A DNA stretch of 25,000 nucleotides from Sphaeroforma sirkka. Lineage: Eukaryota > Opisthokonta > Ichthyosporea > Ichthyophonida. This document shows positions 9,688 to 17,814 of the stretch, piece after piece. The DNA is taken from assembly GCA_001586965.3 (NCBI GenBank), contig LUCW03001425.1, forward strand, positions 1 to 25,000, written 5' to 3'. The translations under genes were made by a program, and so were the position numbers. Under the pieces are notes generated by a model that did not search any database, was not told the DNA's origin, and saw only the letters and a program-made list of their open reading frames with translations. The number at the start of each line of letters is the position of its first letter. The first letter of the stretch is position 1.

Positions 9688-10540
9688 TCCCGCCAATCTC
9701 CAAAATCCAATAAGTCTTTTTCTTTTTTTAACTTTTCTTCAGATGGAACTTTATTTATATCAGCTAATGTATTAACGTGACTTACGTTATTATGTCTATT
9801 TACAAATTAGGCAAGTGGTCATGAACACTTAGTACTTTTAGTGAAAATTATTCAATAAAGAACAGCTAGAGGTACGCCCTATGTGATCGACAAGAGGCAG
9901 TCCCGATCATTCTTACACAAGCTACCAACGCTAAATCCTAACTGACTAAATTGTATTTTAGTTTATTATAGTTTGAAACCTAGTAATTTCCATCGAAGTT
10001 ATTCCAGTCTGGAATAAGTGAACTCAGTCAGAAGTGCCATTGGGAATGGCGCAATTGTTATATTTATTAATCACGATCCTATGTGGAACGAGACTTTCTC
10101 TGCCATCGGGTTATGTGAAAATACCCGTGTCTATGGTTTCATATGAGCCATCACTTTCATCTCAATAAATTCTCTATTCCAATAATTTGTCCGGCTCTCT
10201 AGTCCGGCCCTCTAATAGTCACCGAGATCCGGTCCTCAAATAACATCTCTAGGTTCGGGGTCCTCTGGTCCGGTCCTAGACTCCTCTCTCTGGTACGGTG
10301 CTCATGTCCGGTCCTAGATACCCGCCTAGGGTACTTTGTCCACAGGGATGCAATCGATGCAATCGCAACAATCGGCATTTCACGATAGTTAGATACCAGA
10401 AGACGATAGTTATGATAGAGCTGACTACAACGTTAACAGATGGGATCCTTTATCTTACACATCATTACAAAACATGTTTAAACATATAGAACCATAATAT
10501 ATCGAATGGAGAGTGACTTTATTTACACCTCTACGGAGGG
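9688..10540. other. Noncoding flank, possibly old LTR or transposon remnants
   Basis: No open frame here looks coding. Visible structure includes perfect short palindromes, TTATTCCAG/CTGGAATAA (9999-10017) and GCCATT/AATGGC (10036-10050). An AATAAA within CTCAATAAATTCTC near 10160 precedes the CCGGTCCT-rich array. The mixture would suit a decayed LTR, but no partner copy is in the window. Confidence 0.3.
10188..10325. repeat. Degenerate tandem array of a GTCCGGTCCTCTA-like unit
   Basis: Variants of the motif recur at least seven times (TCCGGCTCTCTAG, TCCGGCCCTCTAA, TCCGGTCCTCAAA, TTCGGGGTCCTCT, TCCGGTCCTAGAC, TACGGTGCTCATG, TCCGGTCCTAGAT) at irregular 13-30 bp spacing. Nothing shows transcription or protein coding. 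Confidence 0.55.
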
Positions 10541-11460
10541 TTTATATATATACATCACTTATGTATATGGAGTCACACATAAGTTATAAACGCATGACTT
10601 ATTGTGGTGAACTTCATATTTGACAGCTCATAATATCTGTCAGAGGTAATCACTATTTGACACCTCATGACACCTGTCATTTAGCCATCCTTCTCGGTGT
10701 ACCGACCTGTAGTTGTTTCTGAACAGAATGATGACAGGTCTGATTTTGTCCAAACAAAACAACAGTCAAAAAGGACCGAGGGTGTATCTGGTTGCCGCGG
10801 ACTGCAGTGGGCCCTGTAAGCCTTTTTAACCCTACAACCCGGTATATTTTTAAAAAAATATTTGAAGAAATTATATAATTTCAAAAAAAATAATTATTGA
10901 AATAAATATGTGGGAAATTTTTTTTTTTAGACCGTCATGTGAAGCTTATGAGAGTCTCTTTTGGATCGGTTTCACTCATTTCTGCCCTATTTATGAAGGC
11001 TTCATATCCAAACGAGCAGAGTAAGTCCAAAAAGATAAAATTGATGAGAAAACAATTTCCTGAATTTTAAGGGACAACATGTCTGATGAAGAATAGGAAT
11101 TATAAATCGTACGATTCGTAGGATTTTACGCTGGGTACCCCTTCCTGGTACTTTTTTTTTTGAACCTACGATTCGTAGGATTTTCCAGCAGCTAATAGTG
11201 ATATTGTCAATGTACATTGTACAGTATATATTCCAACTTGCCAAGTAACTATATATTTCTTTTTGTTGTTATTATACGTTTACTCCTAATTTTTAAAATT
11301 TTTATTTCTGTTACAGACTGTCAGGGTCACAGTGATGACGATAGTGAGCATCTTGTGATCAACCAATTATCATGCTGAGTATCATCATGTATGTATCGAA
11401 GAATTGTCGAATGTAGGATTGACTTTGTCGAATGTGGATACGAGAAACAACTTTAAAAAA
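10541..11460. other. Noncoding AT-rich intergenic stretch with short repeats
   Basis: No supported gene. Two 37-bp-spaced copies of a dyad TTTGACA-CTCAT-CTGTCA lie at 10617-10677. A direct repeat ACGATTCGTAGGATTTT occurs at 11110 and 11167. Homopolymer A and T runs are frequent (for example 10918-10928, 11150-11160 and 11454-11466). Short open frames here have no recognisable domain. Confidence 0.5.
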
Positions 11461-11532
11461 AAAAAAGTAAGGACACTGAGAGTCCGAGAGTCCTGCTCTA
11501 GATAGCTTATTTTGTATTTTGTTTTAAAAAAA

Positions 11533-11690
11533 CAATTCACGAATCACGAGTCACGAGAGTCGACACTCGACACTCGACACTCGAGACTACGAGAACAAAT
11601 ATCTCGACTTCTCGAGACTTCAACTCTGAGTCTCACTGTGACTCTTGGGTCTGGACTCTGGTGGGGTGAGACTCAGTGAGAGGCTGAGAG
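11533..11690. repeat. GAGTC/CACTCGA simple repeat tract
   Basis: The tract contains repeated ACGAGTC and GACACTC units, including three consecutive CGACACT copies near 11563-11582. It is followed by GAGTCTC/GACTCTG variants. Similar GAGTC-rich DNA recurs at 13765-13810, 14380-14420 and 15326-15383, so this is a dispersed simple-sequence theme of the genome. Confidence 0.55.
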
Positions 11691-11754
11691 CGATTTGTAA
11701 ATGACTGTATTTTTTTAAATAGTACAGAGTGCAGAGTTGCTGACCCCAGCCCTA

Positions 11755-12165
11755 GACAAACAATATTGTAAAAAAACATGTTCAGGCGGTTCGGAATTTC
11801 GGATGTGCTACTTTGGTTTAGAGACATTTGGAGGTCTAAAATCGACTAACAACTTTGACCTGTACCAACGTATGGGCCAAAAAGAACCCATAGAATGGTA
11901 CGTCATTAGTACGCTTTTTTGCTTGGAACCTGCTCGGCCTTTTCGCGCCGAAAATTCTTCTATGTCAATACCTACGCAAGGGGCACAGTCATCACTTCAC
12001 AAATATATATACGTACGTTATATATTTAGGTCAATATTGAACCAAATATCTGAAAAATGTACCCAGATTTATTAGTCCTTTTATTGCCGAAAGTCCAAAA
12101 TCCAGGGGAGGGTATCTACACCAAAGTAGCACATCCGAACCGCCTTGACATATTGTTGTTTTGTT
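11755..12165. repeat. Inverted repeat, possible fold-back element
   Basis: The left arm near 11757-11825 and the right arm near 12112-12165 are reverse complements through AGGCGGTTCGG, GGATGTGCTACTTTGG and an adjacent CAATAT block. The left arm has an 8-bp insertion (AATTTCGG) relative to the right. About 290 bp separates the arms. No transposase-like frame or target duplication was seen. Confidence 0.55.
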
Positions 12166-12608
12166 TTTAAAAAAAAACAAATACAAATAAATTTCATAAA
12201 ACACAAAAAACAAAGACCAACAAAAACAAAACAATGCTCTTATAATTAAAAAAAGCACAATTGGAAACCTGTTTCCCTCTTTCCTGTATATATATTTAAA
12301 AAAAGGGTTCTTTTTGAGCTTAGTGGTATACTCCTTCTATTGATGAGAGTAGTGATTGAAAACCTGCGTGACGTGTATCCCATGTGCTTGAGTAGGAACG
12401 AACTCTGAACTCTCAAGTCTGAAGTCACATACATTATACATAAAATATCTGTGGCGGACTTGACGGTTTTGTACTCTGGCAGTTTGACTTTTCTGTGGAA
12501 GTTGAACAACTAGTATTTTATTAAAATAAAAACAATACAGAGTTATTTCTGTTCATTGTTCTAGTACAATTTTTTCTGTTTGTTTTTGTTTAAAACAAAA
12601 GTTCATAG

Positions 12609-13175
12609 GAATGTCTTTATACGGCACTGGTGACAGTAAAATTATTAACCATCTCAGGCCCAGTTTCCTATCAGTCTCGTACTTTTTTGAGTTTAATTTG
12701 CTTAAATATAATTGTATTTAAAATGTAATTAGCGTGATTATAAGCACTTGTGAGATGTGTTTGTTTTCTGCCAGTTTGTTTGTTATCTGTCGGCTGAAAG
12801 GGCTCGACTCAAATATTAGATATTGTAGCGCGGATACAACCCATTTGTTGCACCTATGTTAGGTCCTTGTCGGTCTTAAGTGCTTGACATATGTTAGCAG
12901 TTAGTCACATGTATATAGGCGTCCTCTGTCTTAGCTATTGCCTCGAATTCGCCCATGGTTTTACAGTTGACACTATTCGTGGCTAACATACGTCGACCTC
13001 TCCTTTGAGACCGACAAAGAACAAATACAACAAGTGCAATAAATGGGCTAAAATCAAGCTAATTACATCTTAAAAGCAAAGTAAACTTGAAAAAGTACAA
13101 GTACGAGACTGGTAGGAAACTGGGTCTGAGGAAACTGGGTCTGAGTATTGCTACCAGTGCCGTATAAAGACATTC
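12609..13175. mobile_element. Fold-back element with long inverted arms
   Basis: The left end starts GAATGTCTTTATACGGCACT at 12609, and its reverse complement ends at 13175. Homology continues inward through CCCAGTTTCCTA, CAGTCTCGTAC and ATGTAATTAGC, and more weakly through CTGTCGG near 12790, giving arms of roughly 100 to 190 bp. The right arm carries a 15-bp internal tandem duplication (GGAAACTGGGTCTGA twice, 13116-13146). There is no open frame for a transposase, so this is non-autonomous. No clear target-site duplication was found. Confidence 0.7.
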
Positions 13176-13275
13176 ATGACGCTAGTGACGTACAGTAAAT
13201 ATCAATATGTCATTCAGTTTTTATATTTATTTTAAATGACAATATTGTAAGAAAAAATAAAAGGAAAATCAAATA

Positions 13276-13895
13276 CAGTCGAACCTTTCTATATATGTCC
13301 AGTTCCCGTTTTTAGCAATACTTTGGACATGTAAAGAGGTAGACACACATGGTTCAGGTTCACCCTACCAGATTCCGGGACTGACTTGTGGGACAGATAC
13401 GGAGCTACCAAAGACACTCTCATTATTCAGTAGTCCCTGTTGTTTTGAGTTGCCTGGCTAGGTCGGTGTGTTATTGTAGAACAACGGATCACCACGATAA
13501 TTTGGTGCCTGAAATTTATCTGTATAAGCCATACCCTTCGCCAATATGCACGACACAAATTGCTGCATATTACAGTCAACCAGCACACTTGTGTGCGCTT
13601 GACGTTGGTTGCATGATCGTGCATTCTTTCACACAATAACGATTGCCACTAAAAGTGTCTTGCATCAGAAATTAATAAAAGTAGTGAATGTACTTTTAAT
13701 TCGATATTACTACAATCTTAGCTGAAAATGTTCATATTCATAAAATATACGAACGGGCTCAGACTTCAGAAATGCTGAGTCTGAGTCTCTGAGACGTGTC
13801 TCACTGACCGTTGTGACCCGAGAAGGGGCAGGCTGATGGACATATAAAGAGGTAGACAGGTTAAAGAGGTAGACATATAAAGAGGGGTTCGACTG
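13276..13895. mobile_element. Pogo/Tigger-like MITE with TA target duplication
   Basis: The 620-bp element begins CAGTCGAACC at 13276 and ends with its reverse complement at 13895, bounded by TA on each side (13274-13275, 13896-13897). The terminal inverted repeats extend through a TATATGTCC block. The subterminal motif GGACATRTAAAGAGGTAGACA occurs near both ends. Tc1/mariner-pogo elements insert at TA, and many Tigger-like elements have ends starting CAGT followed by a GAACC-like block. Opposed short open frames in the middle (13388-13639) are not recognisable, so I treat it as non-autonomous. Confidence 0.75.
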
Positions 13896-13897
13896 TA

Positions 13898-14618
13898 TCA
13901 GATATACTTTTAGGGCGGCTGGACCGGGGCGACAGGCGGCCCTACTCTCTCTAAAGACAACTAAAAAGTAGTAGTCTAGCGAGTACTGAGTAGTATAGAC
14001 AGAGAGGCGATTTATCGTGAAACATATTTTCCGTTAAAACTTTACAAATGGAATAAATACGCGTTTACGTTCAGCTTTTATTTCACATGCGATTCTTTTC
14101 ATGCTCATAGGTGCAATTTGCGGGTCTAAACATTTAATACGAGCTAGTCCTGTAAACGAACATAGGTAGGTCCTTCTGATCTCGTATAACAGTTATCTAC
14201 GTTCAACTTCTACCTCGTACCCCCAAAACGTTATGAGCTTAGCATATGATACATAGTTCTTTTTTTGAAGTATATATTTTAAGAAAAAACATATAAAAAA
14301 CAAAACAAAAAAACATTTTTAGCAAATAGATTGTTTTACAATTTTATAGATAAATAAAAACTGCAATAGCCTCTTTGGCCTTTGAGTCTTCTTTGACTCT
14401 TTAAGTCTCTCTTGTGTGTGTTGAGACTTGAGTATCTATGTAAATAACCTTGATAAATTGACTGTTGAAGCTGACTGCTGGAGTGCTATTTAATATATAT
14501 ATATATATATGTTGAGTCTCGCTTTCTCTCTAATATTTAGTCTTCAGTCTTCACTTCAGTCTCTTGTAAATATTAAAAAAAAAAATCGTGTTGGAATCTT
14601 GGATTGTACATACATGTA
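13898..14618. other. Noncoding AT-rich stretch
   Basis: I see no gene. It contains a GAGTCTTC/GACTCTTT-rich segment (14380-14425), a TA microsatellite (14492-14511) and poly-A runs. Confidence 0.5.
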
Positions 14619-14722
14619 AATATTGCATGGCCCTCTGGATATGGGTCTGGAGCAGAAATCAGGTTACTTCCGATAACATCGAATATTTAGCGCAGACTCA
14701 AATCTAGAGGGCCATGAATATT
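14619..14722. repeat. Short hairpin-forming inverted repeat (about 104 bp)
   Basis: The arms are 14619-14649 and 14693-14722. Each contains CATGGCCCTCT and its complement, flanked by AATATT on the outside and GGGTCTG/CAGACTC on the inside. A 43-bp loop separates them. The size and structure fit a tiny MITE or a decayed fold-back copy. Confidence 0.6.
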
Positions 14723-14960
14723 GGTGAATAACAAATATCCCCAGTATCACACCGGCGACCGGGAGTCGTTTATTCGTTTCTTATTTTTGGTTGTTTGGAA
14801 AAGAAAAACCAAATATATTTATGAAACAACCCCAAAATCCAAATCATGTGTATGTAGCCTTCTTTAAAAAAACAAAAACAAAAATCAGACAAAATATTGA
14901 TTTTGGGTTTTTTTAATAACATTAATGGCAATATATTCGTGTATTTAACGTGACTGAGAA

Positions 14961-15185
14961 ATGAGAACGGATAGTGATACAGTGATATTTATTTTGAAAA
15001 AAAAAACAACTGAAAAGATGCCAGCCGGATCAGGAATCAGCAGTTCACTTGAGTTCAGCACCAACTTTCGCCTTTCCGCCTCGGGCTTCGACGTTCGATC
15101 CTCACAACAAGCCTACAACAAGGCCGAGGGAGTCGAACTCACATAAATAAAGTCACATTCATTGATTGATGATGATGAGGATGCT
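14961..15185 (+). other. Possible 3' end of a retroposon
   Basis: A 61-codon open frame (14961-15146) is followed at once by ATAAATAAAG and then by CATTCATTGATTGATGATGATG, the kind of short-unit tail left by some non-LTR retroposons. The peptide is not recognisable and starts within an A-rich stretch. There is a tRNA B-box-like GTTCGATCC at 15093. The evidence is compositional only. Confidence 0.25.
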
Positions 15186-15325
15186 CTTACATAAGTTGCA
15201 AGAATGTACGACACATGTTTTACACATGTATTTATATAAGTTTCAAATTGTAATATTACGAGAGACCAAAAAGCTTTCATATAACATACTGCATACTTTC
15301 ACACATTTGGTATTGGACACTGTGA

Positions 15326-15383
15326 CTGGACTGGGCTCTGGAGTCCGGAGTCTGGAGTCTGGAGTCTGGACGCTGGTCTGGAC
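15326..15383. repeat. GGAGTCT tandem repeat
   Basis: Four consecutive 7-bp units (GGAGTCC/GGAGTCT) occupy 15340-15367, flanked by CTGGTCTGGAC-type variants. It lies about 370 bp upstream of the PL14 gene. Confidence 0.7.
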
Positions 15384-15739
15384 CGCCTGCTAGAATACCG
15401 TTTTTTGATTTTCACCCACCAATATGAGACGTAAGAAGATACATTGATGAATGCAATCAAGAGCATTTTTGGTAATCTGAATCTCTGGCAATTTTCTTTT
15501 TGCCATTGATAAATTCTTTTTACCTTTCGATGTCGCTCACAGGGGCAGACAGGCTCGAGGGCCGATAGGGGCACACACGCAAATATGTGATACGCTGCCG
15601 ATATTGTAAATAAATATATATAAAAAAAACAAAAAAATATATGTAAAGCAACCAAAAACATAAATAAATATATAAATGTTAAGCAACCTGTTTCGGCCAC
15701 CACAAAGATAAAAGTTCGTTGTTTTTAGAAAAACGTAGA

Positions 15740-16690
15740 ATGCTGATGAATCAGCTATTTACGACTGCTTATTTAGCGGGGTTGGTCGTGGCACGACCTG
15801 ACTTGGACCTCGAACGACGTAGCGATAGCGTTATAGAGGGGTATGGAGCACTAGAAATGTTCGACGTAATTAACTTCGACTTCTTATCAACTGGTGATGC
15901 TCCAGATATGTATACTATATTCGCCGCCAAAAAAGATGGGTGCTTTGGTGCCATACATGCTAGTTCTCAGTGCACACCCCAGAAAACAAATCACAATATT
16001 ATAGCACGCAATCGCGTAGATACGTCGGAAAAGATCATGCAGGTGCCAATTTTAGCTGGGACTTATGGCGGGGATCAAGAGGGGTCAGGGTCACAATTTT
16101 ACACAACGCAACTAGAGTCTCTGTGGGAGCTAGTAGCCGCTACACTGGAGTATGAGGTTTATTTTGACGAGAATTTTGATTTTGCGAAGGGAGGAAAACT
16201 TCCAGGTATGCATGGGGGCGATAGGACATGTAGTGGTGGCCATAAAGCCACTGGAAGTGATTGTTTCAGTACGCGGCTTATGTGGAGGGAAAATGGTGAT
16301 GGTGAGGCGTATCTTTATCTACCGATGGCCCTACAAAGAAACAGCTTTTGCAACAAGTGCTCCGGTTATTCAGCAGGCACCACTTGCGACGAGATGACCC
16401 ATTGCTCCATGAATCGTGCGTCGTTTTCATTCCGCAGGGGACAGTGGAACAAGATTAAGATGCAGGTGTGGATGAACACCGACGGCAACCAAGACGGGTT
16501 TTGGAACTTATATCACAATGATAGACTAGTTATGTCAGAAAACTCCTTGGGATATCGAAACGACAAGTCAGTGCCATTATCTGGTATGTACTTCAGCACG
16601 TTTTTTGGTGGAGGTAGTTCGGACTACGCTCCCGTCTTTGACATACAAATCGACTTCAAAGGGTTCAGACTCACAGCTGGTATCGTTTGA
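15740..16690 (+). CDS. Secreted polysaccharide lyase family 14 (alginate-lyase-like) protein
   Basis: The 316-residue frame starts at the first ATG (15740); an earlier in-frame TTG at 15719 is unlikely in a eukaryote. Residues 1-19 form a signal peptide (hydrophobic LFTTAYLAGLVVA). The lyase domain spans about 125-312: LEYEVYFDENFDFAKGGKLP, then CFSTRLMWR, then GEAYLYLP, and FSTFFGGGSSDYAP near the end. In the chlorovirus PL14 lyase vAL-1 the reported catalytic residues are a Lys, Ser, Arg and two Tyr; the equivalents here are K153, S177, R179, Y191 and Y193, with the same S-R-Y-Y spacing. Paired cysteines (C164, C175, C204, C207, C216, C222) suggest disulfides. PL14 enzymes cleave uronate polysaccharides by beta-elimination; substrate here (alginate, glucuronan or other) is not determined. 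No intron is visible. It converges with the downstream Spb1 gene. Confidence 0.9.
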   Translation: MLMNQLFTTAYLAGLVVARPDLDLERRSDSVIEGYGALEMFDVINFDFLSTGDAPDMYTIFAAKKDGCFGAIHASSQCTPQKTNHNIIARNRVDTSEKIMQVPILAGTYGGDQEGSGSQFYTTQLESLWELVAATLEYEVYFDENFDFAKGGKLPGMHGGDRTCSGGHKATGSDCFSTRLMWRENGDGEAYLYLPMALQRNSFCNKCSGYSAGTTCDEMTHCSMNRASFSFRRGQWNKIKMQVWMNTDGNQDGFWNLYHNDRLVMSENSLGYRNDKSVPLSGMYFSTFFGGGSSDYAPVFDIQIDFKGFRLTAGIV

Positions 16691-16966
16691 GCACGACAAA
16701 TGAAGCCAGGATAGTACCAGAGATCATATTATAAATTAGTAATCTCGACAGTGTTCATTAAAATTGCGAGAAGTAAGACCTGGAAACGTTTTGTTTAATT
16801 CCAACAATTGTCATGCTGCCTTTGCTGGAACAAAGGCACATGTATGAGCTGTGACGATCAGTAGTACTTTTCTCCTAGCAGTCTCGCGCATTTGGCTGTT
16901 TGCCATCGAAACCCAATACCCATAGAAGACACACGAGTGTTCACATCAACGATACTTCGGCGTATG

Positions 16967-16969
<3 letters not shown>

Positions 16970-17031
<62 letters not shown>

Positions 17032-17065
17032 GTATATATATATATGTGTGTGTGTATATACATAC

Positions 17066-17131
<66 letters not shown>
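16970..17131. repeat. (TA)n microsatellite between convergent genes
   Basis: An almost pure TA tract interrupted by ACATG, TGTGTGTGTG and ACATACATA segments around 17020-17070. It lies about 280 bp after the PL14 stop and 470 bp before the end of the Spb1 reading frame, and is followed by AAATAAATAAAT. Open frames across it are artefacts of the repeat. Confidence 0.95.
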
Positions 17132-17142
<11 letters not shown>

Positions 17143-17386
17143 TATTTTTAGTAAATATTTCCATATATTTCTCCATACTTACAGATGCATATTTATACAC
17201 ATGGCATAAACAAGCACAAAATTTAAATCATCTTGGAGTATGGCCTGGCATTATATCTTTGTGACCATATTAGTTGCAATATTTACATCTGGTTTACGAA
17301 GTACGGTACATCCAGAAGGCCGGGTTGAACGTGTATCTTAAATTTGTAATTTTCTTGTCATACATTATTACAGTTTACGCAAATTG

Positions 17387-17468
17387 GCCTCGCTCGAGTC
17401 TTTAACGTACACATAGCACGATAAAAGCAAAATAGCCTCGCTCGAGTCCGTAACGTACACATAGCATG
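17387..17468. repeat. Direct repeat, 48-bp period
   Basis: Two near-identical copies of GCCTCGCTCGAGTC followed by TAACGTACACATAGCA start at 17387 and 17435. They lie downstream of the Spb1 stop codon, probably in or beyond its 3' untranslated region. Function unknown. Confidence 0.7.
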
Positions 17469-17601
17469 TATTTTTGTCGTTTTTATAAAGTGTGAAAAAA
17501 ATCATACTAATTTTGGTTTAATATATTCATTGTCTTGTACATATCTCCTTATCTTATCTCTCCGGTAATCCTCAATGCAAACCTATTTCGCACATACATA
17601 C

Positions 17602-17814
17602 TTAATATCGTTTCTTCTTGGGTTTCTTGCCCGCCTTCCTATCAGCAGCCTTCTTCTCACCTCTTAGATCACTCTTCATACGCTTATCTAGCACCTTATA
17701 CCTACCCTTCACACCCGTCGGGCGACCTTTTCCGGTTGTCTTATTGGCTACGATAATTTGGGGCGCGTCTCGGCGACCCGATTTCTTATCAGCCTTACGC
17801 AGGAGTTTCTCCAA
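17602..17814 (-). CDS. SPB1: SPB1 terminal exon
   Basis: Seventy codons and [14 protein letters not shown] and [20 protein letters not shown] match the extreme C-terminus of Spb1, and the protein ends in a lysine-rich tail (KPKKKRY). Acceptor ACACAG. Confidence 0.95.
   Translation of the reverse strand: MEKLLRKADKKSGRRDAPQIIVANKTTGKGRPTGVKGRYKVLDKRMKSDLRGEKKAADRKAGKKPKKKRY

Noticed and set aside
11737..12075. 112-codon plus-strand open frame
   Set aside because: It spans one arm of an inverted repeat and AT-rich DNA, has no recognisable domain and no start context; treated as chance.
13388..13639. Opposed 83- and 69-codon frames inside the pogo-like MITE
   Set aside because: Neither resembles a transposase or DNA-binding domain; overlapping on both strands suggests chance.
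15080..15140. tRNA or tRNA-derived SINE suggested by GTTCGATCC
   Set aside because: No A box or cloverleaf could be built around it.
15299..15703. 134-codon minus-strand frame upstream of the PL14 gene
   Set aside because: It has low-complexity Tyr/Phe/Cys composition from TA-rich DNA and the GGAGTCT repeat, with no domain.
16858..17200. Open frames on both strands rich in Tyr-Ile repeats
   Set aside because: They are translations of the TA/CA microsatellite in every frame and carry no protein signal.
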